Source: Platerodrilus igneus
Taxonomy: Eukaryota; Arthropoda; Insecta; Coleoptera; Lycidae
NCBI GenBank assembly: GCA_036346225.1
Contig: JARFIW010001340.1
Location: forward strand, 124,001 to 188,000
Reading direction: 5' to 3'
Length of the DNA: 64,000 nt
Shown here: positions 52,690 to 64,000 of the stretch, piece by piece
Layout of the letters: each line of letters starts with the position of its first letter
Numbering within the stretch: position 1 is the stretch's first letter
The notes under the pieces: model-generated
Told to the model about the DNA's origin: nothing
Databases searched by the model: none
The model's input: only the letters and a program-made list of their open reading frames with translations
Position numbers and translations under genes: made by a program

Positions 52690-54290
52690 TTTCTCAAATA
52701 TCGTTTTTGCGGCTGGTGTGATATTGAAATATTTCCAAAATATAGCAAGCACTACGATCTATTTTAATTGTGACCAATGCATAAAAGTGCATGGATTCTT
52801 ATGGAAAGTAATACGACCAATTTCGTCTCAAAAAACAACCTCAAAGTTTATCTAACAATTTAAGTTTAAGGAATTTGAGCAAATATTTGGTTGTAATATT
52901 TTCGCTGCAAAGGTGTTAAGTTATCGGATAATAATAATTGATTCTCTGCTCTAATTGTTCCTTAAATGAGAGTGGTTGATCATCACTATTAGCGATGTCA
53001 CTAAGAATTCTAGCCTTATAATTTTGGGCTCTCCATGACTCTTTCTGAAAATCTATCAACAACTAACATTCGTTGATAAAATCACTACCAAAAGTAAGAA
53101 TGTTGGGTATTGACAATACTACCAGGGCTCTAATTATTTGACAATCGTCAACGAGACAAATAGGTAAATCAACTGAATCTTTTACTACATAATGAGATCC
53201 CATCAGCCATTGACACATTTATTACTGGCGTGGGCAAAGTCTTCAAACCAAAGTTTTTCAAAAATGGTATACCTTCATCTCCTACAATAGAAGAGGTAGC
53301 TCATGTATCGAGCAATGCAATGAAATCAGTATTAAAGAATTTTATTTTAATATAAAAGCAGTTGTCATGAAGTTGCTTCTCAAATAAAGCATTAGTCTTG
53401 GTTACGACTGAGACTTAACAAAAATTTTTCATAACATCTTGTCATTTTAACCATTCCATAATACAAAAGTAATACTTTTTATGATTTCTTAAGTTAGTAC
53501 TTGTTTTGCCTACACGCTTTTTTGAACATATGGGGCATTTGGGAACAGTGACGTTAGGATGTCCACACTTATAACAGAACTTGGATTTCCTTGTTAAACA
53601 GTTTTGGAAAACGTGATTGGGGTTTTCAAAATTCCAACCTACAATGATTTTACTATTTTTGGATTGTTCACTACTAGTAGAAGGTCTACTAACAAACATA
53701 TTAGATTTAATAAACTGATTTTTATTTTTATTGTCTTTATTCGGGATTGTATTAGAACAAAGTATAGGCTTTTCTTGTTAAAATTTAATATTTTTTCATG
53801 TCTTCCTTAAGATGGTTGTTCGGTTTATTATTGTTACCCTTTTTTATGATTAGTTATCATAGAAACATTTAAGGATATTTCACACTTTGTTGACAGACTT
53901 TTATTCTTATAAATAGAGACCTCCTCTAATTTCTTAACTTTCAAAAAGGGTCAGACCTTGTTGATATTCAATAATTAAATTTTTTCTGATGCTTCCTTTC
54001 TCTATTTCAGACTACGGCGAACTTAATCAACCAAAAAGATTTTCCATTCAAGCTATAAAAATAATAACTTTTCGGTAGGTTTTTGTTTGTATGATTTAAT
54101 TTCATTCTAAATATCATCATCGATATCTGAAGACAAGAAGTCTTTTTTAATAACTCAACTAATGAATTCCAACTACAAATCGAATTTTGAATGCTTCTGA
54201 ACCATTCAAATGTTTAATTTTTAGACTTGCTACACGGTTTTACGCTTAAAAAAAAATTAAAATTTTATACTTCTAAGATGGAAAAGCTAG
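52690..54290 (-). pseudogene. Osvaldo-like gag-protease relic
   Basis: The minus strand shows, in order, EWFRSIQNSICSWNSLVELL and KKDFLSSDIDD (capsid, near 54190-54080), the finger region at 53640-53510 (first knuckle degraded; second KFCYKCGHPNVTVPKCPIC kept), then KRVGKTSTN, TNALFEKQLHDN, an aspartic protease block ALLDT with a stop where the Gly should be, TSSIVG, DLPICLVDDCQ and TFGSDF near 53100. It then fades into the pre-RT linker near 52700. The order equals that of the element at 24-30 kb and of the copy at 62-64 kb. No LTRs were found at its ends. Frameshifts are frequent, so this is an older copy. Confidence 0.85.
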
Positions 54291-54555
54291 AAACTGTATG
54301 GTTTCGGCTAACTTGGCTATTAACACAAGGGAGAGTTAGAGGTGGATCGGGACTGAATTTACGTAGTTGAAAAAAAATGTAATCTTAAGATGGACGCCAC
54401 TGTATCTAATAAGCATTAATTATTCTTGAAGAACAGATACAGAAAGCCCTTTAGTGTTTGTTAATTCTTATTCTTTATATTAATCCTTAGATAAGTATAG
54501 AGTTATAAAATGTACAGTAGATCTCATCTCTACCATTCTGATATCTTTCTACAAT

Positions 54556-54584
54556 AAAAACAAATACAAATACAAATACAAATA
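54556..54584. repeat. (ACAAAT)n microsatellite
   Basis: Four to five copies of ACAAAT in a row. Confidence 0.9.
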
Positions 54585-55301
54585 AGCCACTCTTAAATTA
54601 CCAGACACAAGAAAATTGCTAAGGTAATGACTGGTCTATTTCGTTTTTGATAAATAAATACTTTTATCATAATAAAACTATAAATTCATATTCAACAACA
54701 TTATCAAATAATGTCTAAGTGTTGGGGGATCTTGGCAGCCACAGGTTGCTTAACCCCCTTTTAATAAATCTCAGTGAAATAGGGCATACTATTAGAAAAC
54801 AATTGAAGAAACACGATATTTATTATAAGCAACTACAAGCATTGGATGGGCAATATTCTCGAATAATGGTAATTGCGTGAAAGCATTTACTGGAAAACTA
54901 TTATTTCGGCAAATGTCTAAGTGTTAGGGGATCTTGGCAGCCACAGGTTGCTTAACCCCCTTCAATAAATCTCAGTGAAATAGGGCATAATATTAGAAAA
55001 CAATATAAGGGGAACCGAGCTGTATTGCTGTGTGAGAATTTCAGGGAACTATGTAGGTTAGTTTAGAAAATAAATAAGTGCAGGTACATGTCCAACCAGT
55101 TTTGAGACGGGAAACCCAATGACGAAAAAATAAGCGCAGATAAATCTGATGATTAGTATAAACAACTAGTTGTTTGTTGTGAAATATCTGCAACTAATGT
55201 TGACTGTTCGAAAAGATATATTGGAAAAAATGTTAAATCAGTAAATGTTCAAGTGCTGGGGGAACTTGGCAGCCACAGGCTGCTTACCCCCATTCGCAAC
55301 C

Positions 55302-55605
55302 GTGCATTTATATTTCCAATGCTCCACCAGAAGGTACTACATTGGCCAGGAGGCGAGTTTTTTGTTGCCTGGGAATTTAGAATTTTGCCGAACCCTTGCC
55401 GTTCCAGGCAAGGTAGGGATCTTTAACGTGCTTGACAACACTCACACACGGGACCTCCATTTAACCTCTCATCCGAACGAGGGCGTAATTTTTGTGAAAA
55501 ATGCTCACCTGTCATTTTTCAAGCAGTCGGCCGTGTTGGGATTTGAACCTAGGACCTTGGGATCCGTAGCCTTACGCTTACTACATTGATCCACGGCGAC
55601 GCCAT
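55302..55605 (-). mobile_element. tRNA-derived SINE, copy 1
   Basis: On the minus strand the 5' end has an A-box-like stretch (CCGTGGATCAATGTAG, complement of 55580-55596) and a B box (GGTTCAAATCCC, complement of 55538-55549), spaced as in tRNA. About 230 bp of non-coding body follow. It shares most of its length with copy 2 at moderate divergence. ACCCC(C)ATTCGCAACC flanks it on both sides as the target duplication. RNA polymerase III would start at the tRNA-like head; mobilisation would depend on a LINE. Confidence 0.85.
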
Positions 55606-55620
55606 ACCCCATTCGCAACC

Positions 55621-55917
55621 TTACATGTGATTTTCCAATGCTCCACCCGAAGGTACTACATTGGCCAGGAAGCAAGTTTTTTTTACCTGGAAAATTTTGA
55701 ATTTTGCCGAACCCTTGCTGTTCCAAGCAAGGTAGGGATCTTTAACGTGAGCGACAACACTCACACACGGGACCTCCATTTTACCTCTCATCCGAGCGAG
55801 GGTGTATTTTTGTGAAAAATGCTCGCTTAACATTTTTCAAGCGGACCGTGTCAGAATTTGAACCCGGGACCTTGGGCGCGGTAGTCACACACATACCACT
55901 ACGCCACGGAGCCGCTC
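55621..55917 (-). mobile_element. tRNA-derived SINE, copy 2
   Basis: Same family and orientation as copy 1. Its A box is better kept: TGGCGTAGTGG on the minus strand (55897-55910) is a consensus-quality A box, with B-box-like GGTTCAAATTC (55854-55864). The 15-bp ACCCCATTCGCAACC occurs at 55606-55620 and again at 55918-55932. The two copies differ at many positions, so they are not a recent duplication of each other. Confidence 0.88.
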
Positions 55918-56464
55918 ACCCCATTCGCAACCACTGAATGTCGGAGAAATAGGGTATATAATTGTAAAACAATAGAAGAAGACCGAACTGCATCTAACAA
56001 GAAAGAACGGCGCCTATGAGGAAAGACAACAAACATAGAACAAAAAGTTGTTGAAAGCGTATGTGTGGAGCACAGCACAGACAGTATGCCCACGAAATAC
56101 GAGCAGTCTGAAAAGCAGACAGAAGAACAGTAGCAGCCTTTGAAATGCCGTGCTTCAGATGTATGAGGATGGACAGACAAAGGTAATAACAAATAGGTTA
56201 TAGAAACAGTAAGGCAACAAAGATATCTTTGGAAAAAAAATATGAGAAATAGAAGGGCAGAATACGTTCTAAGGCATTTTTGAGGAATAGTATGGGATAT
56301 ATGACAAACAGAGATAGGAAAAAAGAGGTGGATGTAGACCTAGATCAGATAGTGATAGATGCACACTGTGCAAATTTCGGGGAAATCTGTAGGTTAGTTC
56401 AGAATAGGAAACAATGATGGTACGCGTCTAACCAGTTTTAGGACTAAAGACCCAATGATGATGA

Positions 56465-59240
56465 TCAAATAATATCACATGCTTTCAACTGTAATTAGAA
56501 AAACAAGATTTGTAAATAGTTTATGCATTTACAATTTGGTATCTTAACCATAGTTTATCAGGTCTGACATTCCATTTACATGTTCAGATTGGCTAAATTT
56601 TAATTTATAAGAGAGGAATACTAAGCGATTTTTCTACATTTATACAAAAGAAGTTTTGTTGCAAAACAATACACAAAAAAACCTTTTGACGTATTTCCAA
56701 TAGCACTAGTTGTTACAAATTTTAAATAGGAATTTACTTGAGTTATTTCTTTTTAATAAAATATTTGAAACTAAAAAAATTGAAATTTTAAATATACTTT
56801 CCATTTTACAAAAAATTCTATGGAGTGAAATGATGGTAGTTTTATTTCTAGTTTGGCTTATTAGAGTATTGACGTCTCGAGCGTTAGAGGAGGTTGTTTA
56901 ATACAACCGGTTTTTTATAAACTTATTGACAAATTTGGCAACAGAATAAATCACTCACCTTTTAAAAACCCCTTATTAGGTAACTGGTACATTTTTAAAG
57001 CAAAACAGCATAATTGGAAAATCTTTGTATGTTTCATAAATCTTACTTTTATGAAATATATCCTGTAAAAAATTAATTGTTTACCTAAAAAAATTTTGAT
57101 AGGGATGTCTTGTCATGTGCAAGCACCTTCTATCTATATAGCCTATAATAATCTGCAAATAACGTAGGGGTACACCAATACAAATATCTGTTGAATCATA
57201 GAGGCCTTCTATAGTCATGCCTTAAAGAAGCGCAATCCCGTAAGGTCAGCGACCTCGATCAGTTGCTTTTATCCTTTAGGTATTTGCTGTTTAAAAACCT
57301 AATGCCATTAAAATTTACTTTTTAATCCATACAACATTTACTTTTTATTATTGATGCTCTATTTCACGTATGATGTGAACTTCAACAACCTTTATTCATA
57401 ATTATGAGACGCTTACAATTCAACTTGGGTCAACATTCCTAGTCGAAATCCTAAATCAAAATTTAGGAGGAGCGATTTTATAAATTCTCTACTATTCATA
57501 GGTTGAAAAACCTATGTCACAAGTAGACCTTTCTCTATGTTCCAGAATCGTTAATCTATTATGTAACACCTACGTTAATTCCTGTAGATTGTTAAGAACG
57601 CCTGCATCTTGAATTGTTTTCAAATTGTTTCCACGAATCACACGCAACAAAAATGAGCCGTATATTTTTCACTAAAATTTAACTTATAACCTTTAAATAT
57701 TGTGCCTGTTGAAATAAATTTTAACAAACTATTAAATTGAGCACAAAGTAACCCGATTAAACAATTTTTGGAAGCGTCAAAACAATTTTCTAGATTGTCG
57801 ATTTGATAAAAAAATATGAATCGCATCACTTTTAAAGAATGATTTAGAAGAGACTATTAGTATTTGACTTTTTTATAGAAGTATTATATTGCATACGCGG
57901 AATATGTTGTACTATTTACGTTTCTTAAGCAAAATTACTTCATATACAGCAAATTGTAAAATTTGAAATTGTTGATTTATCTTCCTTTTAACTTTTCTTT
58001 GCCTGGCTTTGATTACAACACTTGTATGGTTTGTTTGGCCAAAAAAATCCTTGACAGATAATCTATTAAAAAAAATCAGAGTGTTTTGAACTCTAACCAC
58101 ACTTTTCTTGGTAAATACCCTTACAAAACAAAATTTTTTTATATGATTAGGACTTATACTAGCTTACATTAAATGACAAAATTCAAATATCAGTTACAAA
58201 CAATATCAATCTAAAAGTAATACTTGCAAGATCCAAAAAGCGCTCCCCCAATTCGCAATTAACGTTATTGAATATGTTCTACTTTTAAATTGACGTTTAA
58301 ATCCCAGTTTACAAAATCATGCATATTCTAAATCTTCTTTCTTAATTTCATTTTAAAGATATTTAAAATAGCGTTGTATCGAAGAATGTCCCTCTTCAAT
58401 GTATATAACTGCATTTAATAATTTCCATATTTATGCAAGTTACGTTTAAAATATACTTCTTTATTCACTATTACATCCTAATAATCAATTATGATATGCG
58501 TAGTGCATACTTCAAAATAACATCTTTGTGACTTAAATAAATTAATCGAATTTCTTTACATGTTGCTTGTTTGGCGCCACTTAATCAATTCAACCTCAAT
58601 GTCGATTGCTTCTGTATATATATAAAAATTACCTTTTTTCTAGAATGTACGAGTGCCGTATGGAATTCCATTCTAATTACTACACGCCTATTTAACGTAA
58701 GTGTCTGAAAATTATTCATTAGCGTTCAAAATCGCCGCGTTATATTACATCGTCAGTGTCGATTTATGTGCGCTGTCCGTCCTACTCCATCCCCCAAGGT
58801 TATTGTGTCGCAGCGTATCTCTCCTGCAGTGATTGCGAAAGCTATTAAATAATTCTTATTTATTTTTATGGGCGTTTTTAATGTTTTGGGGGCTTTATGG
58901 AATAAATTTTTGTTTACTAATTTGGTATTTACGTTGTTTTAAGTACGGATGACGCATCCTTTACTATTCCTAATATTCTAGAAAATTCTTTATTTAAACT
59001 TGAATTTATGTTATACAAAAGTCAATTTATATGATTAATTTAACGTTTTCATTGCTTTATCAACGGGTTTTACACATGCAGAAAGACCCGAATTTTTATA
59101 ATTATAATAAAAGGATTAGTTTTTACGGCAAACCGTGTTTTAATACACATTAGTAAGATTAAAGCGTTATTTTAAACAAGATCGATATAATTTGATGCGT
59201 GCGAATTAATTAAGACGGCGTAATGCGGGTTTATATAATT
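56465..59240. other. Long non-coding stretch
   Basis: About 2.8 kb of AT-rich sequence. Small open frames at 56710, 57638 and 57912 have no motifs or splice context. No tandem or terminal repeats were noticed. Confidence 0.45.
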
Positions 59241-61237
59241 TGTAACAAAAATTATTACCTCGCGAATATCAGATAGCAAATTGGACCACCCTATACCATA
59301 AACCCTTACCTGATATCACAAGGTCGAGAATTTTTTATTAATGAAGGAAGCCCAAGGTAAAGTTGGGTGGAAAACGGCTTGAGGAAAAGAAAAACTCTTT
59401 AGAAATAAACGGCTAGTAGAGTGTTGGCTCTGTGGGTAGATCGTGAGCTTGGGTCGTGGGCTGTCAAATGACCAAAAATATAGATAAAGAGCACCACCGA
59501 ATTTTTCAATACAACAACATACGAAGATACATGTACTTGTATTAGGGGAATGCGGAAACCTGGAGTCTACACCGCTTATGTAGCCACAAAACCTAAATAT
59601 CAACCTTGCAAAGCACTTACCAAAATATCAATTGCCAAATGTATTACAGATGTCTCTGCATAACCTGTGAACAAACAAATGCACAACATGGACACCGTTT
59701 GTGTCCTTAAAAATATTCACCAAAAAAAATAGTATAATTGAATCTAAGTTCCAAAAATATATACAACCAGGGTACTGGTTATCACTAAACACAGTTAACC
59801 TTTTGCTTATTAAGAACCAATAAATTTCACTTGAATTTTTAATAATAAAAGAGTTAAGCAAAAATAAATTCTATTCAATTAAATTGTTTTAGCTTGTTTC
59901 AACATTAACTTTTTCAACAAAAATTTACATAAAAAGAAAGTAGTATTGTTCTCTCTTCATAAAAAACACAAAGGTCTTTAAATTCAATACTTCTACGTAA
60001 GTTTACTGTAAGGTATATGCTTCCTTAATTTAAATTTCAAATTTTAATTATAGTCATCAGTAGTACTACGGTCGAATTTACAAGTGAGAAACTAGATTAT
60101 TTTACGTCTTATAAAAATGTATCATTCAAACAAAGAATAAGCTTTACTTTATATCCTACAAAAAATTCATCATGTTCTTTAAAATTAAATTGCATGACCT
60201 CAAAATAACCAAAGATATTTTTAATGTAACGCAAAATAACATGTGGTAATTATGTTGAATAACTAGATATTTTTGACATCACATGTCAATAACAATTTTT
60301 TAGGGAAGCCATAACTGTCTGCTTGTAAAACAAATATGATAGGCAAACTACGTAGCCATCTTTAAAATTTTGTAAAGTTACGAAAATAGAACGGGATCTT
60401 CTTACTAAATGAATTCTAAAATAACTAAATCAAAGTAAAATTACATCCTTCGATCATACGTAAAGCATTTAAATAAATACAACTTAAATTAAAGGTTAAA
60501 TGTCACTCACGTGTTGAAGTACAGTTCAATCAAAAAAAACTTAAACGTTTAAACCAGAACCAAATAACACCAGATGTCGACAATTCCATGTACATCTGCG
60601 ATGCACGCAATATGAAAACATACCATCATGCTGTATTTTACGTTGGAATTTTCAGAAACCTTCAGAACAAAACATCATCCAACCATATAAAATCTCCGTT
60701 AAGTATGTCCAATTATTTTCTTGTTTTCTAAATTTCAAACTAAATATTGATTTCAGTGGTATTGCACTACGAAAAACGAATTAATAAAATTTATCTAATT
60801 AATTATACCAACTGTTTTAAAGATGGGAACTACAATCTTCTTCGGTCTGCAGGAATCAACTAACTTTGCTGATGGTGGAATACAGAATAAAACCATCACC
60901 AAAAGCTGTCAGGAACCACATTCAGACACGAAAGTATTCGCTAATCAGCTTCTTTTACGAACTCTATTCCAGGCTACGTGCCTGAGCATATTGACTTTTC
61001 TATTCCCCGCAGAGCTGCTTACTTGTTTAGGCGCTAAACGAAAAGTGAAACGAAATGACAGACAAACGACTAGGATTGTAAAAACTTAGACATCAAAAGT
61101 GAAGGAGCGCATAATCCATTATATACCTTATAAATTATTTTTAGTGATCAGACAATTATAAATTATACTTTTATCTTATTGCAACATGATATTAGATTTA
61201 TAAAGAAAGTGTAACTGAGTAAAAAAAATACGTTACA
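59241..61237 (-). mobile_element. Reverse solo LTR of the Osvaldo-like family
   Basis: On the minus strand it starts TGTAACG at 61237 and ends near GTTACA at 59241, matching the LTRs at 22137 and 32063 throughout (for example the stretch around TTACCTGATATCAC at 59309, the complement of the CAGGTAA donor). It is clearly more diverged than those two are from each other. No primer site or gag lies beside it, so it is a solo LTR. The flanks AATT and AAGT share three of four bases, so the target duplication is uncertain. Confidence 0.88.
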
Positions 61238-62160
61238 AAGTGAATATTTGATAAGATACAAAAGGAATGTTTTATAGGAAAAGACCATCCAATATGACCT
61301 GGGATGCGAAAGATGTAACAATAGTGCATGCCACAATTAAGTACCTACCGAAAGCGTGTTTGTTCTATGACGAACGCACTCTTTAACCGAACGGAACTTG
61401 CGAGTTTTCAAGAAAGTGCACTGATGTTCACTTTGCGACGACCGAAGGAGAAGTCTCAATGTTTTGTGTAAAATGAATGAGCGTAAACGAGTTAACATCC
61501 CGCACTTACTCTAATACCCTATTGTTTGAGGAAACAGGTAAAGGCTTTAGGGACGAAACATACTGCCAACCAAAATTACCAAAAATGGGTCATTTTCTAA
61601 CTATAATATGAACTAAATATATATGCAAAACAAAAACAATAAAATTAAGCTTATACTGATTGCAACATGCGCAAAAGATACCTATATACAAAAAATTTAA
61701 ATGAATATATTATTGGGTAGGCAAGGAACAGAGCTTTACCAATGGCCTTTTTTATTGGCCGCAAGCAGTGTAAACTGTCGCAACACGTGCAATATTAAAA
61801 CGACCCGGATGCAGAACGACAATTCTACCCAGTTACCAATGTAACGGGGGAATATTGTTCTCCTTTATGAGCATCAAGGTGCCTATAGTTGAGGATTCGA
61901 GAGCGCGGGTTTTGTTCCATCGGCTACATTGGAATAAATTATGTAGGTATTCATTGTGCCAACGCTTACAAAAATCATGACGAAAGCGCTGTTTGATGTT
62001 TAGTCTCAGTAAAATACCCCGACCACCTCATGCCTCCGCAGGAATAGACCCCGAGTTTAGACCGAGAGCACCATATTTTTTCTTAGCAACGCCTTCTGGC
62101 CCTGTCACATCTTTAATAAAGGCCAACCTCAAAAAATTTTTATCAAGCAGAAGAAAAAAT
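61238..62160. other. Non-coding stretch, probably LTR end of the next element
   Basis: The last part must be the 5' LTR of the element whose primer site starts at 62165, yet it shows no similarity to the 22137 LTR, so the two elements have different LTRs. The LTR start could not be located and may be missing. Confidence 0.4.
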
Positions 62161-62164
62161 ATAA

Positions 62165-62245
62165 CACTGCCGCCTAACGTGTGGGGCCGCTCGAATTTTG
62201 ACTAATTTACATAACACTGGCACCAACAACGTGAGTCCCAACTTT
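62165..62245 (+). other. Tandem primer-binding-site-like repeats
   Basis: TGCCGCCTAACGTGTGGGGC (62167-62186) and TGGCACCAACAACGTGAG (62218-62235) both resemble the complement of the tRNA-Lys 3' end, TGGCGCCCAACGTGGGGC. This is the same repeated-primer-site pattern as at 24171. Confidence 0.7.
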
Positions 62246-62426
62246 TTGACTTGTTTCTGTTAGTTCAATTTTAGTGACGTAAGTTTGGTTAAGCCTGAAG
62301 TTATCATAATTTTTATTGTCGCTGTATTTTTGAGCTGGAATATTTTGTCTATATTGCTGAAATTGTTTGCAGTAATAAGTGAAGTTTTGTCTTTTTGTAA
62401 AGGTCGATTATAATTTTATTTGAAGT

Positions 62427-63442
62427 ATGAGATTTAAAAATGGCGGATACTTATCAGATTGTATAGAAGAACTAGAATATGAATTAAATATTTGTTGTAT
62501 AAAAAATACTAAGCCTGTTTCTGAGAAGAGAAAAATTTTAAGTCGTTTATTAGCAAAGGAAGTTGAAAAATCTGGTTGTTTAATTGATATCCCAGAATAT
62601 ACAGTGGAATTTTCTATGGAATGCGGAGAAATTAATGCTACTAGTGAGCCAATAAAAAATATTTTGCCCGAGCTTAAAGAAAATTCTTCAGATTCTGTTT
62701 TTAAAAGAGTTCAGTCAAGGTTGACTCATTTGTCTGGTCGTGTTAAGAAAATGCAAATTCCCTTAGAAAATTCAGAAGATGCTATCACATTTAAAAATGA
62801 AACAATTGCTTCTGTTATTATTTTAGAGGCCGAATTTTATAATAGAGTGAATAAAATTTCAGAGTTTATCAATTATAATGAAACAATTAATGCGTCAATT
62901 GGCGTGTCTATGCACACAGTAACATATCTTTCACCGCCGATACCTCTTGGTTCCCCGTCAGTAAAATTTAATGAAGATCCTAAGGAACTGTATACATTTT
63001 TAGATAGGGTGAGTGAGTTGGCACAGTCTCGTAAAGTGTCTGAATTAGATTTATTCCATGGTTCAGTTGAGCTTTTTGAAAAAGAAGGGTTCGTTTGGTA
63101 TAGAAGTGTAAAAAATTCTTTGAACGACTGGAATTCTCTTGTGTGTCGTTTAAAGAAAGATTTTTTACCTGCTCATTCGGAGGATGACGTATGAGAAAAT
63201 ATAAAATCATGTAGACAGCGAAGGGATGAGTCTGTTGTTTTATTTATTGCTCATATAGAGAGTTTATTTTGTAGGTTACCACAAGTTCTGGCAGGAACTA
63301 CTAAGGTGAGGATTATTAGACAAAATTTATTACCAGACTTAATTTCACAACTTGCATTGTCTGAAATAGAGGACATGCCTACATTCAGAAGATAGTGTAA
63401 AAAACTAAAAAAGGCCTCGTTATTAAAACAAAAATCCTTTTC
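62427..63442 (+). pseudogene. Gag of the second Osvaldo-like element
   Basis: From 62427 the frame is open for 255 codons: ELEYELNICCIKNTKPVSEK, KRKILSRLLAKEVEKSGCLI, VFKRVQSRLTHLSGRVKK, TVTYLSPPIPLGSP, ELAQSRKVSELDLFHGSVEL and WYRSVKNSLNDWNSLVCRLK, ending at a TGA (63192). It then resumes with DESVVLFIAHIESLFCRLP, VRIIRQNLLPDLI and SEIEDMPTFRR before a TAG (63393). It aligns block by block with the gag at 24457, at roughly half identity. An ATG at 62440 starts a different frame that would join the gag frame after a one-base change, so the annotated Met may not be the natural start. The nested insertion present in the first element is absent here, which confirms the uninterrupted gag order. 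Confidence 0.88.
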
Positions 63443-63446
63443 TGCT

Positions 63447-64000
63447 ATGTCAAGTAATTCTAATAAAAGTAATTTTAATCCCAAGTCGCAATTTGGCTAT
63501 AAACGTCCGGTCTTGAATCGAAATTTTTCTGCATCTATAACCCATGAGTATAAAAATAAGTCGTCTCCGCAAGTTCAAGTTCTTGATAAAAATATTTTTT
63601 GTCCTGTTTCAGTTAATCTTCGAGATTCATCAAATAGCAAACGACCTACCTGTTGGAATTGTTTACGTCCCTGTCATACGTTTACAAGTCGTAGAGCTAT
63701 AAAGAAAATTTTTTGTTATCGCTGTGGTCACAAATGTGTCACCCTAGTTTCCTGCCCATCCTGCTCAAAAAACGAGTAAGAAAGTATATGCTGCGTAGCC
63801 GAGCTCCTGCTTCATTTCAAAAAGCTACGGTTATGTTGTGTAACCAGAAGTAATATTTTTGTAAAAAAGAATGGTTAGATTGGCTTAATGTAGTTAAACA
63901 ATCTTGCTGCCCATCCTATACCCCAAAGACTGATTCGTTATTCTTAGAGAAGCCCTGTGATAATCGTTCATATGTTATGGTTAAATTGTTCGATAGAGAC
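63447..64000 (+). pseudogene. Nucleocapsid fingers and pre-protease of the second element
   Basis: After a Ser/Asn-rich linker, CWNCLRPCHTFTSR has the start of a CCHC knuckle (final Cys lost), then FCYRCGHKCVTLVSCPSC gives the Cys-x2-Cys-x9-Cys-x2-Cys motif also found in the other two copies. The 110-codon frame ends at 63779. Beyond it, in another frame, ATVMLCNQK, KKEWLDWLNVV and NRSYVMVKLFDRD align with the sequence just before the DSG protease site of the first element. The protease itself lies outside the window. Confidence 0.85.

Larger units (their letters stand above)
54700..56464 (+). repeat. Composite of LINE 3' tails, block B
   Basis: Two successive tails (54712 and 54915, each with GTGTTGGGGGATCTTGG or a one-base variant), a partial LINE end (55030-55110), a third tail (55246-55300) and a decayed LINE C-terminal part (55945-56455) follow the same order as block A at 43.1-44.05 kb. 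Block B has one extra tail and two SINE insertions at 55302-55917. The LINE portions are full of stops and shifts. Confidence 0.75.
62165..64000 (+). mobile_element. Second Osvaldo-like retrotransposon, running off the window
   Basis: Begins with two primer-site-like repeats and continues with gag, finger motifs and the start of the protease in the same order as the element at 24-30 kb. The window ends in the pre-protease linker, at a position equivalent to about 29232 of the first element. Stops at 63192 and 63393 and a few shifts show it is decayed. Confidence 0.85.

Noticed and set aside
60823..61089. 88-codon plus-strand frame
   Set aside because: Lies inside the reverse solo LTR and has no counterpart in the other LTR copies.
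61993..62205. 70-codon frame ending in a Pro-rich peptide
   Set aside because: Runs into the primer-binding-site sequence, so it is LTR/leader DNA rather than a gene.

Overview
This window looks like a repeat-rich, AT-rich stretch of an arthropod nuclear genome, most likely an insect. No prokaryotic operon, rRNA gene or confident tRNA gene is visible. The insect reading rests on the mix of mobile elements: Ty3/Gypsy retrotransposons of Osvaldo/Ulysses type with 2-kb LTRs and a tRNA-Lys-like primer site, RTE-type LINE fragments, a hAT element, a mariner remnant, tRNA-derived SINEs and DUF4806/TNP2-like relics. I cannot name the species; a beetle or hemipteran is a guess.

Left part (1-11.5 kb): a gag relic, then four related units of about 1.5-2.4 kb, each joined to an (AT)n tract and to a tandem array of tRNA-Lys primer-site-like repeats. 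The first two units form a large imperfect palindrome (1731-5386); the next two lie in tandem (6736-9090, 9169-11525), and the last holds an apparently exact 492-bp tandem duplication. A minus-strand LINE 3' end with a 92-bp x 4 tandem repeat separates them. From 11742 to 16983 a pair of 19-bp perfect inverted ends encloses a MITE and about 24 copies of a 117-bp satellite. A deleted mariner follows (17049-17756).

Middle part (18.8-34 kb): the only candidate host coding exon is on the minus strand (18825-19158). Next is a three-level nest: an RTE-type LINE 5' half (20960-22136) was hit by an Osvaldo-like retrotransposon (22137-34093, TSD AAGG), whose gag was hit in turn by a small Ty3/Gypsy element (25268-28476, TSD GTTGT). 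Both LTR elements carry internal deletions and frameshifts.

Right part (34-64 kb): several LINE 3' ends; a run of perfect hairpins beside a LINE 5' leader (38095-38257); a nearly complete hAT transposon with TIRs and an exact 8-bp TSD (38486-41113); a LINE whose coding region is split by a TA-flanked MITE (41985-42344); a TNP2-like transposase pseudogene (44199-45239); a solo LTR (47311-47848, TSD ATAT); a decayed DDE transposon with inverted ends (48796-51717); a minus-strand Osvaldo-like gag-pro relic (52690-54290); a composite LINE-tail block matching the one at 43 kb but carrying two SINEs (54700-56464); a reverse solo Osvaldo-type LTR (59241-61237); and a second Osvaldo-like element entering at 62165 and running off the window.

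No gene set here works together as a pathway. The window is best read as layered insertions; its most unusual parts are the primer-site arrays, the satellite inside a TIR-bounded unit, the hairpin cluster and the anonymous host-like exon. All comparisons were made by eye; no database search was run.
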